Positions 51,977-61,372 of a stretch of 64,000 bases of DNA are shown here, one piece after another; position 1 is the stretch's first letter; each line of letters opens with the position of its first letter. The DNA is from Chryseosolibacter sp036402075 (lineage in GTDB: Bacteria; Bacteroidota; Bacteroidia; Cytophagales; Cyclobacteriaceae). The stretch spans positions 41,398 to 105,397 of the forward strand of contig DASWTP010000284.1 in assembly GCA_036402075.1 (NCBI GenBank), given 5' to 3'. A program made the position numbers and the translations under genes. The notes under the pieces were generated by a model, which was not told the origin of the DNA, did not search any database, and was given only the letters and a program-made list of their open reading frames with translations.

Positions 51977-52762
51977 GTGACTCGCTATTGCCGGATCGCC
52001 ACCGCCCTTCTAATTATAAATGCAACGTCCTTTACAGCGTTTGCGCAATTTCCGCGTTTTAAGGTGCTTGCTTTCTTCTCTAACAAAGTAGAGCGAGACC
52101 ACACCGATTTTTCACGCGATGCAATAAAATTTTTCAAGACACTTACCAAAGGCAACGGCTTTGTGTTTGACACCACAAGCAACATGTCTGACCTCAATGA
52201 ACAAAAGTTGAAAGACTACTCGTTTATCGTGATGCTCAATGATTTCCCACATACCAAAGAAGAGCGCTCTGCCTTTGAAAAATACATGGAGAACGGTGGC
52301 GGATGGCTTGGCTTTCATGTTGCGGCATACAACGACAAGCATACCCAGTGGCCATGGTTTGTGCAATTCCTCGGGGGAGCTGTCTTTTATAATAATAACT
52401 GGCCACCAATGCCTGCGAAAATTGTCATTGACGATCGCACTCATCCGGTAACGAAAGGTATGCCCGACACCTATATCGCGCCTATCAATGAATGGTATCA
52501 ATGGCGTCCGAGTCCAAGAGAAAATAAAGACGTCAAGGTATTGGCATCGTTATCGCATGAAAACTATCCATTCGGGTTGAAAGATATAATACGCGATGGT
52601 GATACACCGGTGATCTGGACAAACACAAAGTACAGGATGCTGTATATGAATATCGGACACGGGGATGAAATCTTTACTGATGCAACGCAGAATAAACTTA
52701 TTATCGCAGCGCTGCGGTTTGTTGCGGCAAGTGATAAAAAAGGCAACCCTTTCAAGGACTAG
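51977..52762 (+). CDS. ThuA-like secreted protein
   Basis: 261 residues from GTG at 51977, which begins a Sec signal (TALLIINATSFTAFAQ); a TTG at 51929 gives a longer leader. No ATG fits the signal. ThuA-like domain: FKVLAFF, HTDFSRDAIKFF, YSFIVMLNDFPHTKEERSAFEKYMENGGGWLGFHVAAY, FLGGAVFYNNN, INEWYQW, TPVIWTNTKYRMLYMNIGHG. ThuA-like domains have a class I glutamine amidotransferase fold and act in sugar metabolism; the reaction here is unknown. Confidence 0.85.
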   Translation: MTRYCRIATALLIINATSFTAFAQFPRFKVLAFFSNKVERDHTDFSRDAIKFFKTLTKGNGFVFDTTSNMSDLNEQKLKDYSFIVMLNDFPHTKEERSAFEKYMENGGGWLGFHVAAYNDKHTQWPWFVQFLGGAVFYNNNWPPMPAKIVIDDRTHPVTKGMPDTYIAPINEWYQWRPSPRENKDVKVLASLSHENYPFGLKDIIRDGDTPVIWTNTKYRMLYMNIGHGDEIFTDATQNKLIIAALRFVAASDKKGNPFKD

Positions 52763-52888
52763 CGGTTTCTGCAACACCTGCAGAGCGTTATTTTGACTAG
52801 TCATCTGAAGGATTCGTGCAGGAAATATTGTAAATTGATATAAGACCAGCAGCTGTCTAAAAAAGGCCTTCAGCTGAATAACTGGTAC

Positions 52889-54016
52889 ATGAACCTGAAC
52901 CCTAACCATACTAGCGCGGAGCAATCGCGGATTGAACGGATCCTTGACTTCCTCCCCTATCCGTTTCTCGTTTCTGAAGTTCAGGGCTCGACTTATGTTA
53001 ATATCCACGTTAATAAAAAATTTATCGAGGAGATTGGCTACTCCATCCATGAAATTCCCGATATCGATTCATGGTTTCTGTGCGCCTATCCCGACCCAAT
53101 GTATCGCAATGCCATTGTAACCGGATGGCACGCCTTAGTCAAGGAAGCATTAAGAAAGGGAGAAGACTCCGTCATGATGCGGGCGATCATTCACACGAAA
53201 CATAAGGGCGATAAATGGTATGAAGTGAAGAGCAGCGTTTCAAGTTCAATTCAAATGGTTGCCTTTGTGAACATTACCGAGGTGATGACGAAGGAACGGG
53301 AGCTCGAACGGTTAAACGAAAATAAAAACCAGACACTCTCCATTCTCGCGCATGACGTTCGCGGTCCCCTATCGAATCTGAATACCATGACACGGTGGAT
53401 GCTGGAAGGCAATTTTGACCGGGCGGAGTTTCTTGAGAGGCTTTCGAAGATCAACGAAAAAAGTTCGCAGGTACTGGAGTTCATCGATACCACGTTACTG
53501 TGGACCCGATCAAATTTCAACTCAGTTGTGCTCAGGATCGAAGATGTTGACCTGGGCCAGGAGCTTGACAAAATGCTTCGGGTTTACGAAAACGTTTACC
53601 AGGCAAAGCAGTTAAGTATTATCCAACAGCTCGGAGCTACAAGTGTTGTCACTGATCGTGAAATCATCACCATCGTTTTACGAAACCTTATTTCCAACGC
53701 CATAAAATTCTCGAATGCTGGCGGTAATATTATAATCTCGAGCAACACCGATGGACCTGCGGTTAACATAAGTGTAAAAGACACGGGCATTGGAATGTCG
53801 TCCGATATGCTCGACAGAATCCAGCTCGATCACTATTCTTCAACACCCGGCACAAGGGAAGAAAAAGGTCTTGGCATCGGGCTGAAGCTATGCCGGCAGC
53901 TCATTAAAAAGCTTGACGGCAAACTGATTTTCAAAAGTCAGCCAGGAACAGGCACGGAAGTAATAATTCAATTACCCCTGCAGAATCGCCCAGTAGCCGC
54001 AGTTAGTATTGCTTGA
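52889..54016 (+). CDS. PAS-domain histidine kinase, cytosolic
   Basis: 375 residues. PAS-like domain at about 15-130, HisKA with HDVRGPLSNLNTM (phospho-acceptor His), and HATPase with NLISNAIKFSN, DTGIGM and KGLGIGLKLC. No membrane helix. No response regulator is adjacent, so it is an orphan; the single-receiver protein at 44720 or the OmpR-type regulator at 59618 are possible partners (inference). Confidence 0.9.
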   Translation: MNLNPNHTSAEQSRIERILDFLPYPFLVSEVQGSTYVNIHVNKKFIEEIGYSIHEIPDIDSWFLCAYPDPMYRNAIVTGWHALVKEALRKGEDSVMMRAIIHTKHKGDKWYEVKSSVSSSIQMVAFVNITEVMTKERELERLNENKNQTLSILAHDVRGPLSNLNTMTRWMLEGNFDRAEFLERLSKINEKSSQVLEFIDTTLLWTRSNFNSVVLRIEDVDLGQELDKMLRVYENVYQAKQLSIIQQLGATSVVTDREIITIVLRNLISNAIKFSNAGGNIIISSNTDGPAVNISVKDTGIGMSSDMLDRIQLDHYSSTPGTREEKGLGIGLKLCRQLIKKLDGKLIFKSQPGTGTEVIIQLPLQNRPVAAVSIA

Positions 54017-54084
54017 GAAATTCCCGAACGAAAACAGCGTGGCAAAAATGATAATCCTTTTTATCTTACCGGAAATGAAAAATT

Positions 54085-54387
54085 ATGAAAAGCTATTCCA
54101 CATTATCCGAAGCTATAAATGATCTGAAGAAACGCGGTTACAAGGAAGATTTTAATCTCCAGCCCACGTGCCTCGAATGCACTTCCCTTAACCTTCAACT
54201 TCACCCGGAGGATTTCAAAGTTGACGAATTCTATCGTTTCGAGGGAATGTCCAATCCTGACGACAACTCCATTATTTTCGCAATCTCGTCTAAAGATGGT
54301 TTAAAGGGCACCTTGGTTGATGCCTACGGTTTGTACGCAGAAAATCTCACGGAACCCATGATCAGGAAGTTAAGTGTCTCTTATTGA
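54085..54387 (+). CDS. Small conserved Bacteroidota protein (mis-named PRPP synthetase family)
   Basis: 100 residues. It begins with SYSTLSEAINDLKKRGYKEDFNL and has CLECTSLNLQLHPEDFKVDEFYRFEGMSNPDDNSIIFAISS and GLKGTLVDAYG, a pattern recurring in Bacteroidota proteins often labelled phosphoribosylpyrophosphate synthetase. It is far too short and lacks PRPP-synthetase motifs, so that name is not supported. Two Cys in CLEC could bind metal. Function unknown. Confidence 0.8.
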   Translation: MKSYSTLSEAINDLKKRGYKEDFNLQPTCLECTSLNLQLHPEDFKVDEFYRFEGMSNPDDNSIIFAISSKDGLKGTLVDAYGLYAENLTEPMIRKLSVSY

Positions 54388-54460
54388 CAATGCGCTTTCA
54401 GGTTTACCGTGGTAAATCGATTTAAAGGGTATCTTTATAGCTCGCTTCTGACCCATTCCC

Positions 54461-56401
54461 ATGCTAAACGAAGGTACAACGGACTCGAAAAACATTTTAT
54501 CGCTCTTTGAGGTCGTTGCCAACTCCTCACCATCACCGATTTTACTTTGGGACACCTCGGGAAATTGCACATTCGCAAACAAACGATGGCATGAGCTGAC
54601 CGGAAGCTCTCCGGAGCAAAATTTCGGAAAGGGTTGGTTATCTTTTATCCATGTGGATGATCGCGCATTTGTGAATGCGGCTGTGCAGGCGCTTGAACAG
54701 GGCCCGATTCCATTCCGGATTTCCGCTCGACTCCACCAACACAAAATTACGCTGAAACTAGCGCTGCATCCCGGCACCGCTGATGGCAAGACAAGAATTG
54801 TGGGCTGGATGTCAGCAGAAGAACTTCCGTCAACTGAAGTCGAAAGGCGAATAAGTTTGCTTGAGACCATGCTGGATTCAACCATCAGCATGATCTCTGT
54901 GATCGACCGCCAACTGAACCTCGTTTATTGCAACCGCGAAGTCGAGCAGTATACAGGCGTCAAAAAAGCGGATGTGATTGGCAGAAATGTTTTCGATGCT
55001 TTCCCTCGTTTGAATAATCCCGAATACAAAAGAAACATGCAACGCGCGCTTGCCGGGGAAATGGTTCAATCGCCTGTAGCAGAATCCATTTTGCAAAAGG
55101 GCAAGTTCCTTGAAACGTTTTACATTCCGCTTCGCGGCCCAAACGACCAGATTGAAGGCGTGATTGTAAAAATCCGCGATCGCACCATCGATACGAGGCT
55201 ACAACTCGAACTCATGGACAAAAACAAACTGTTGGAGGAGCAGAACAAATCACTGGCAAGGCAATCTGACTTTATCCAATCGATGTTCGATGCCACCATA
55301 GATGTCATCGCAGTTATCGATACCAACTTCCGTTATGTGTCGATCAACAAGCGCGCGATGGAGCGTTATGGACTGACCAAGGAGGCGATCGCTGGAAAAC
55401 ATATTCTTGAACTTTTTCCATCGGTCAAACAGACAGGGATGTACCGGGACCTTGAGCGCGCGTTGAAAGGCGAATTCGTTCACGATCGCTCGTACACGTC
55501 TGAAGTGCTGCACAAGTCGCGATTCGAAAACTATTACGTTCCGCTGCGTGACGAACAAAATAAAGTATATGCCGTAATGATCATCGGGCATGACGTAACC
55601 GATATTATGCGCGCAAACGAAAAGCTCCAGCTGACTAACACAACGCTGGCAGAAAAAAATCGGGAGCTTGAACGAAGCAACAATGACCTTGAGCAGTTTG
55701 CGTATGTTGCGAGCCACGACTTGCAGGAACCGATTCGAAAAATTGCTACATATGCAAATAAATTACTGACGCGCAGTAAAGAATCGTTGAGCGAAGAAAC
55801 GGTTGTGTACCTGGAGCGGATCAACAATTCGACCAGAAGAATGTATGAGTTGATTAATGGACTCCTCGAATATTCCAAGCTCACGCGACAGCAGGCGCTC
55901 TTCTCGAGAGTTTCACTGCAGCAGACGATAACCCACGTGACCAGCGACTTCGACCTCAAAATCAGAAGCAAGAAAGCAGTCATCAATATCCAAAATCAAC
56001 TTCCCGAGATCGAGGCGATTCCCATCCAGATGAATCAACTTTTCTCAAATCTCATTGGCAACAGCCTGAAGTTCGCGAAGCAGGATGTTACGCCAGTTAT
56101 TCAAATTGCATCCCTTGACCTTTCGCCTGAACAAATCGATTTCTACTCACTGGATCCAAAAGGAAAATATTTTTCTTTATTCTACCTCGACAATGGGATT
56201 GGTTTTGATCAGCAGTTTGCCGACAAGATTTTTGAGCTGTTCCAGCGCCTTCACGAAAAAAGTAAATACGAAGGGTCAGGCATCGGCCTGGCGATCTGCA
56301 AAAAGATCATCAGCAATCATCATGGCCTCATCAGCGTTTTCTCTGAAGAAGGAAAAGGCACTACATTCCACATTATACTCCCGTACTCACAAAAGTTTTA
56401 G
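54461..56401 (+). CDS. Triple-PAS histidine kinase
   Basis: 646 residues. PAS domains at about 12-120, 130-255 and 270-395; the second and third resemble each other (IDRQLNLVYCNREVEQYTGVKKADVIGRNVFDAFP and IDTNFRYVSINKRAMERYGLTKEAIAGKHILELFP). HisKA with ASHDLQEPIRKIATYANKL and HATPase with NLIGNSLKFAK, DNGIGFDQQF and GSGIGLAICKKI. No membrane helix, so it probably senses a cytosolic signal. Orphan kinase of the phytochrome-like HisKA type. Confidence 0.92.
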   Translation: MLNEGTTDSKNILSLFEVVANSSPSPILLWDTSGNCTFANKRWHELTGSSPEQNFGKGWLSFIHVDDRAFVNAAVQALEQGPIPFRISARLHQHKITLKLALHPGTADGKTRIVGWMSAEELPSTEVERRISLLETMLDSTISMISVIDRQLNLVYCNREVEQYTGVKKADVIGRNVFDAFPRLNNPEYKRNMQRALAGEMVQSPVAESILQKGKFLETFYIPLRGPNDQIEGVIVKIRDRTIDTRLQLELMDKNKLLEEQNKSLARQSDFIQSMFDATIDVIAVIDTNFRYVSINKRAMERYGLTKEAIAGKHILELFPSVKQTGMYRDLERALKGEFVHDRSYTSEVLHKSRFENYYVPLRDEQNKVYAVMIIGHDVTDIMRANEKLQLTNTTLAEKNRELERSNNDLEQFAYVASHDLQEPIRKIATYANKLLTRSKESLSEETVVYLERINNSTRRMYELINGLLEYSKLTRQQALFSRVSLQQTITHVTSDFDLKIRSKKAVINIQNQLPEIEAIPIQMNQLFSNLIGNSLKFAKQDVTPVIQIASLDLSPEQIDFYSLDPKGKYFSLFYLDNGIGFDQQFADKIFELFQRLHEKSKYEGSGIGLAICKKIISNHHGLISVFSEEGKGTTFHIILPYSQKF

Positions 56402-56713
56402 CGCGTGCCCACTGATCGCGTGACATTATCTCTAAATTTCTCTAAGCCAACGTGTAAGAATTCTACTGCCGAACAAATGGTTGGTTGGGATGCGCATGCT
56501 TGATTATAGACGAGAAATGCCGTTTCACAATGCTTTACTGAATTTATGATTTGCGGGGCTGATTTTCCGCAAACGTTTTTTACACAAATCGTTTCACAAT
56601 TTTTAAACTTCACGGCATTCGCAGAAAAACCGGCAGTAAGTTTGCACGACTAAACAAACAGACAGCGGTCGAGTGGCTCCCGGACGACTGGGAGTCAATC
56701 GCCTGAATTATTT
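56402..56713. other. Intergenic region holding promoter of small secreted ORF
   Basis: 312 bp with no recognised gene. It contains a perfect -7 element TAAGTTTG at 56637-56644 and a hairpin at 56674-56697 (TGGCTCCC/GGGAGTCA with one G-U pair) that would fall in the leader of the 69-residue ORF. Confidence 0.5.
56637..56644 (+). promoter_or_regulatory. -7 element TAAGTTTG upstream of small secreted ORF
   Basis: Perfect TAnnTTTG; predicted transcript start near 56651 gives a leader of about 63 nt containing an 8-bp hairpin before the ATG at 56714. No clear -33 element. Confidence 0.45.
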
Positions 56714-56923
56714 ATGAAGCGAGTTGTATTACTTGTTATTCTTTGGATTTTAAGTGGTATAGGATTAAGCCAATTGGAATTACCAGGCAAACCACAATCA
56801 CCACCTCGTCCGCGTCAATGCGGCTACACAATCATAGAAGCAGGACGAGCGCTCGACTGCCGTGGCGACACCATTTCAATCCCAAAAATTCATCCGGAGA
56901 TCATGGCTCTGCAGCAAGAATAA
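56714..56923 (+). CDS. Small secreted protein, 69 residues
   Basis: Sec signal (MKRVVLLVILWILSGIGLS), then about 48 residues, Pro-rich (ELPGKPQSPPRPRQ), with two cysteines (QCGYTII, LDCRGD) that could form a disulfide. It has a TAnnTTTG element upstream and a strong terminator downstream, so an independent transcript of about 440 nt is likely. No family recognised. Confidence 0.55.
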   Translation: MKRVVLLVILWILSGIGLSQLELPGKPQSPPRPRQCGYTIIEAGRALDCRGDTISIPKIHPEIMALQQE

Positions 56924-57053
56924 ATGGCCGCTCCGATGGGCATGGTATTTTTACTTAATAAGTCATAGATCTCTTCAGGAGTGGTCGCAAGACCTGAGAG
57001 CATATTCTTAAAACTTGATCTGGACAATACCAGCGAAAGGACAAGGGATTTAT

Positions 57054-57093
57054 CAAAGCCTCAGCAGTTCACTGCCGAGGCTTTGTCTTTTTT
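57054..57093 (+). terminator. Strong Rho-independent terminator
   Basis: CAAAGCCTCAGCAG (57054-57067) pairs with CTGCCGAGGCTTTG (57072-57085) with one mismatch, loop of 4, then TCTTTTTT. It lies 130 bp after the small secreted ORF and 15 bp from the stop of the convergent porin gene. Confidence 0.9.
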
Positions 57094-57108
57094 GATAGCG
57101 CTCCAGCA

Positions 57109-58344
57109 TTAAATTCCTATTTCAACTTGAAAAATTCCGGACCAGAAACCGGAGTCAAAAGTTTCGGAATTCATGTCAATGCGTTCTCCATACAATAGGT
57201 TTCCTTGAATTTTTAAGCGGTGACCCACCAGGTATTTTGTGATGCCGAGTTCAACCTGTTTCAACTGGCGTTCATTGAGCGATGTGAACACGCTATTGTC
57301 AAATAACGCTTTATCAGGAATGGTCGTGGTGTAACGCGCTGCCAACTCAACATTGTTTCTAAAAAGGTAGCTGAGTTGAGTGAGATATCCTTCGCCCACG
57401 AAGATAAAACGAGTACGGGTCGGATCGGACGAAGAAACCGTTACCGGATCTGACGCATCGCGCTTCATGTATTCGTTGTACCAGGCCCATCCATTGTACT
57501 TGAACAACACGTCAAACTCATAATTGGTAATAGTTCGGGGAGCATAGAGGTCGTTTCCTAATTGTCCGGCTTGCCTAACTGCCAGATCGTTGAGGCTGTA
57601 GGTTGCGGCAAGTGAAACCTTCGGTGACTTCTCTCGCTCCAGATCGCCTTCGATATAATCATTCGATCCGGTGAATTTTCCAAGCGGGAGTAGTTCCACG
57701 CGGCCGGTATAGGCAAGTCCTTTATTTGAATTGACTGAATTCCTTCCTTCACCGGAAGTGAGCGCACCGCGAAGAACAAAGTAGTCTCTTGTGTAATGTG
57801 CAAAGAATCCGAAGTCGCGGTCAATATTAAACGCAGCATTCACAATTGACCTATCGGCAAACTGCTGGTCACCGGAAGAAATTACGCGTTGGCGGTTTCC
57901 CGGAAGCTTTGTTTGTCCGAATCCCAGCCTGAGATGTTTTGTAGGATTATAAAAGATCATTGCATCGCGCACCACGTTCGGGCTCGAATTAACAGTGGCA
58001 TCGTCAGGGCCTCTCCAATCCATGTCGCCTCGCGAAAACGAAAGCTGGATATAATATGTGATGCGCGGATCGTACACGAATCCTTCAAACTTCATGCGAA
58101 GCCTTCGCACACGAAATTCGAATGACTCAGGCTCAGCAACCGCATCTGCGTTGGAAACAAAGGTTGCGCGGTTCTGAATCCTGAACTGAAAATTAAGCGA
58201 GAACAAACTATCAGCCGTCACGAAGCCTACACCCTTCCCGCGTTTTGTGAAAGTATGAATGGCGGGGCTCTGCTGCGCAAGAACTGCTGCCGAACCGGAA
58301 CAGGCAAGAATAAAACTAACCAACACTAACCTTTTCATAGACAT
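57109..58344 (-). CDS. Outer-membrane porin, OprO/OprP-like
   Basis: 411 residues from ATG at 58344 (MSMKRLVLVSFILACSGSAAVLA, a Sec signal); the longer frame from 58392 has no signal. A beta-barrel pattern of alternating residues with KRGKGVGFVTADSLFSLNFQFRIQNRATF, RRLRMKFEGFVYDPRITYYIQLSFSRGD, LRLGFGQTKLPGNRQR and an aromatic C-terminal strand ending in VEIGI. Phosphate-selective-porin family, but specificity cannot be read. Divergent from the GH1 gene. Confidence 0.85.
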   Translation of the reverse strand: MSMKRLVLVSFILACSGSAAVLAQQSPAIHTFTKRGKGVGFVTADSLFSLNFQFRIQNRATFVSNADAVAEPESFEFRVRRLRMKFEGFVYDPRITYYIQLSFSRGDMDWRGPDDATVNSSPNVVRDAMIFYNPTKHLRLGFGQTKLPGNRQRVISSGDQQFADRSIVNAAFNIDRDFGFFAHYTRDYFVLRGALTSGEGRNSVNSNKGLAYTGRVELLPLGKFTGSNDYIEGDLEREKSPKVSLAATYSLNDLAVRQAGQLGNDLYAPRTITNYEFDVLFKYNGWAWYNEYMKRDASDPVTVSSSDPTRTRFIFVGEGYLTQLSYLFRNNVELAARYTTTIPDKALFDNSVFTSLNERQLKQVELGITKYLVGHRLKIQGNLLYGERIDMNSETFDSGFWSGIFQVEIGI

Positions 58345-58435
58345 GGTGGGATTATTTTGCGCAATATCCGGAAAATCCATAAATATTAACATTGCCGTAA
58401 CATTGGCCCTCCTCCGTGAGATATATTTGCAGCAA

Positions 58436-59614
58436 ATGACCTGTCAGTTTCCCCCAGACTTCATCTTCGGAACCAGCACTTCTGCATACCAGATCGAAAC
58501 CTCCTTCGAGCACGATTGGCAGAACGTAGTAGCCCGCGATGGACGGGTGTTCCATAAGACCACGGGACATGAGTTGCGCATGGAACAGGATATTGATGTG
58601 ATCAGCTCACTCGCGCCTCACTACCGCATGGGATTGATGTGGAGCAAACTACAGCGTGCCCCCTTTGCCGAATTCCATCCCGACACGAAAGCGCACTATC
58701 ACAAATTGTTATCGGGCCTTCGCGCGAAAGGTGTTTCCATCATGATGGTGCTTCATCACTTTGCCAACCCGCTTTGGTTTGTCGGTCAGGGGGGATGGGA
58801 AAAAAAAGCCAACATCGACATGTTCGTAGACTTCGCCCGAAAAGTTGTCAAGGAGTACGGACACTACGTCTCCAGCTGGAACACTTTCAACGAACCCAAT
58901 CTATATGTGAGTATGGGCTGGATGGCAGGCGAATTTCCCCCGTTCAAAAAGAATATCGTCAGAGCAAGGTCTGTCATCCACACCATTGCTTCAGCTCACG
59001 AACAAGCTTACGCTGTTATCAAACAAGTATTTCCATCACACCCTGTGGGAATTTCCTATAACTGCACAGTCTTTGCACCCGAAAACTTCCTCGGCCGCAT
59101 CCCCGCCAGCATCACCGACTATTGCTACATGGAATATCCTATCCGCTTGTTCAGGAGCCTTGACTTTTTCGGCATGAGCTATTACGCGCGAATCGGATTT
59201 GACCCTTTGCCCGTAACCTACATCGAGACACCAACCAAGTTTACGAATTCACTGCGACCGCATGATGACATGTGGGAATACTACCCGCAGGGATTGCTCG
59301 AGTGCATGCGGAGATTCTGGAGACAATTCAAGAAACCAATTATTATCACCGAAAACGGAATCAGCACGTCTGACGACACCAAACGTATCTCGGCAATACA
59401 GGATTATCTTGGGTTCGTCCACCAGGCCATCGGTGAGGGTATTGACGTAAAAGGATATTATCACTGGAGCACATGGGACAATTTCGAATGGAGCCTGGGT
59501 CCCTCCTATCGTTTCGGACTTTATTCCATGGATGCTGAAACCCATCAACTAATTAAAAAACCGAGTGCTGACTTTTACCGCGAGATTGCACACTCACACA
59601 TACTTTCTCGGTAA
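58436..59614 (+). CDS. Glycoside hydrolase family 1 beta-glycosidase
   Basis: 392 residues from ATG at 58436 (MTCQFPPDFIFGTSTSAYQIE, the canonical GH1 start); a longer frame would overlap the porin gene. Acid/base Glu in NTFNEPN, nucleophile Glu in IIITENG, and the C-terminal YYHWSTWDNFEWSLG. Shorter than most GH1 enzymes (about 450). No signal peptide, so cytosolic. A TATATTTG -7-like element lies at 58422-58429, only 7 bp before the ATG; if used, the message would be leaderless. Confidence 0.93.
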   Translation: MTCQFPPDFIFGTSTSAYQIETSFEHDWQNVVARDGRVFHKTTGHELRMEQDIDVISSLAPHYRMGLMWSKLQRAPFAEFHPDTKAHYHKLLSGLRAKGVSIMMVLHHFANPLWFVGQGGWEKKANIDMFVDFARKVVKEYGHYVSSWNTFNEPNLYVSMGWMAGEFPPFKKNIVRARSVIHTIASAHEQAYAVIKQVFPSHPVGISYNCTVFAPENFLGRIPASITDYCYMEYPIRLFRSLDFFGMSYYARIGFDPLPVTYIETPTKFTNSLRPHDDMWEYYPQGLLECMRRFWRQFKKPIIITENGISTSDDTKRISAIQDYLGFVHQAIGEGIDVKGYYHWSTWDNFEWSLGPSYRFGLYSMDAETHQLIKKPSADFYREIAHSHILSR

Positions 59615-59617
59615 TCC

Positions 59618-60304
59618 CTAAGACCGGAATCTAAGCTGATGATCGTGCACTTTCTGAATGAAGAGCCTTCCCGTCTTTTTATTAACGCTGTCAATAAACT
59701 GCTCGAGCGCGGTGCCGGAAACATTCATTTCTGCGCCCCATAAAAGTTGAATGAGATTGTTATACGATACTAGCCGGCCCGAATTCTGCGCAAAAAAGAA
59801 GAGCAGGTCGAACTCAGGTTTGCTTAAAAATACTTCTGTCCCACTAATCGTGACAGACGCGGTATTCCGGTGGAGTGTCAACTCCCCTGCCGTGACATCG
59901 GAAACGCTCTTGCGGATTACAAATCGTTTTTTCAGGACAGAATTTATTTTGAACGTGAGCGTTCGCAGCCCCATCATTTTTTCGATGTAGTCATCTCCAC
60001 CGGTGTTCAGGGCCGCCTGCTGATAATAGTTCTCAGACTTCGCTGTAAGAAAGAAAATATAGGTGCCTTCAAATCTTTTGTTGTTTCTGAACTCGCGACA
60101 AAGTTCAAATCCGTTAGGATGCGGCATCATAATATCGAGGATGATCAGATCCGGACAGAATTCCCAGGCCACACGCAGTGCCTTGTGGCTCTTCTCAAGG
60201 GTCTTCACTTTGAACCCTTCCTTCTCGAGGTTGTATTTCAGAAGGTCAAGGATGTCCTCATCATCATCCACCACCAGAACACGCAACGGCTTCGACTCTC
60301 CCAT
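59618..60304 (-). CDS. OmpR/PhoB-type response regulator
   Basis: 228 residues. Receiver at about 1-120 with DDDED, phospho-acceptor Asp in LIILDIMMPHPNG, T/A in FLTAKS and Lys in YIEKMM (the usual Pro after Lys is missing). Winged-helix C-terminus at about 135-228 (GTEVFLSKPEFDLLFFFAQNSGRLVSYNNLIQLLWG). No kinase is adjacent. Possible partner of one of the orphan kinases. A link to the Pho-type sites near 63.6 kb is possible but unproven. Confidence 0.9.
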   Translation of the reverse strand: MGESKPLRVLVVDDDEDILDLLKYNLEKEGFKVKTLEKSHKALRVAWEFCPDLIILDIMMPHPNGFELCREFRNNKRFEGTYIFFLTAKSENYYQQAALNTGGDDYIEKMMGLRTLTFKINSVLKKRFVIRKSVSDVTAGELTLHRNTASVTISGTEVFLSKPEFDLLFFFAQNSGRLVSYNNLIQLLWGAEMNVSGTALEQFIDSVNKKTGRLFIQKVHDHQLRFRS

Positions 60305-60370
60305 AAAACTGATTTATGTGAAAGTACATTTGTCCTGTTACTGAATAATGAAAGAAGAATTACAGAATTA

Positions 60371-61372
60371 TTACGATTTCATTCGTTTGATACCGAGGTC
60401 CACAGCCATCTGGACCGCTTCACCGGTGATATCAGGATAGTCTACATTGACGTGCAGATCGCCATCAAGCCAGGCTTCAATTTTCTCGAAATACTTCTTC
60501 TTAACCTTCTTCAATACAGGGACGCCCAGCTGCTTCAAGGCAGCCGCATTGTAGTGTTGCTCCTGTTGCCTCTTCATGGGAACAACAAGCAATTTCTTCT
60601 TGAGGAAAAGCGCTTCCGCAGGTGTTTCAAATCCGGCTCCGCAAAGCACACCCGATGATGTCGCCATACTGATGGAAAACTCTTCATTATTAACCGGGAA
60701 AACCGATAACTTGCCTATGTGATACGTCTTCTTCGTATGCTTTGAGAAAATATGCCAGCGCACCGACTTGAATTTTGTGAGCAGCGGAAGAAGTTTTTTA
60801 TCATCGTATGCCGGAAGATACACAGTGTAGTGGCCTTTGTCAGCAACGTCAGTTTGCCGCACGCGTGTTCGTATCACAGGTGTGAAAATGTTCTTATCGA
60901 AGCGCACAAAATGAAAACCGATCGCTTCGCTCACAGGCGCATAGTTGTGCAGTATCCAGTCACCAGCAGGGTCAAACGACTTAGGCTTCGGCACAAGGGG
61001 CGACAACAGTGCTGCCTGGTGACTGAGGCCGATACAGGGAATGTTTTTGCGCTTGCAGGCCCATGCTGAAATGGGTTCAAAGTCATTGATCACAATGTCG
61101 TACTTCTCAACCGGAAAGTGTTTTATCTCTTTGTACACTTCCTTGGAGCTGTTACGGTTGAATGTTTTGATGAGGTCAACGCCACCATCTTTTCCAAAAT
61201 AAAAGCTCAGGCCTTTCGATTTGTATTTTAACGGATGGGATAATTTGATGTCGGCCTGCGCACCGCTCACGAACAGATCAAGTTCGCCATGTTGCTTCAG
61301 GATTGGCACCACGTCTTCAGCACGGGCGATGTGACCATTACCGGTGCCCTGAATAGCGTATAGGATTTTCAC
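60371..61372 (-). CDS. Glycosyltransferase-like protein (GT-B)
   Basis: 333 residues. N-terminal YAIQGTGNGHIARA (MurG-like glycine loop) and C-terminal SGVLCGAGFETPAEALFLKKKLLVVPMKRQQEQHYNAAALKQLGV, the typical nucleotide-sugar site of GT-B enzymes. No membrane helix. Overlaps the upstream metallophosphoesterase gene by 4 bp (ATGA), so they probably serve one glycolipid pathway; the acceptor is unknown. Confidence 0.85.
   Translation of the reverse strand: MKILYAIQGTGNGHIARAEDVVPILKQHGELDLFVSGAQADIKLSHPLKYKSKGLSFYFGKDGGVDLIKTFNRNSSKEVYKEIKHFPVEKYDIVINDFEPISAWACKRKNIPCIGLSHQAALLSPLVPKPKSFDPAGDWILHNYAPVSEAIGFHFVRFDKNIFTPVIRTRVRQTDVADKGHYTVYLPAYDDKKLLPLLTKFKSVRWHIFSKHTKKTYHIGKLSVFPVNNEEFSISMATSSGVLCGAGFETPAEALFLKKKLLVVPMKRQQEQHYNAAALKQLGVPVLKKVKKKYFEKIEAWLDGDLHVNVDYPDITGEAVQMAVDLGIKRMKS

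Noticed and set aside
54085..54387. Phosphoribosylpyrophosphate synthetase name for the 100-residue protein
   Set aside because: It is far shorter than the enzyme and lacks its PRPP and ATP motifs; the name appears to be inherited mis-annotation.
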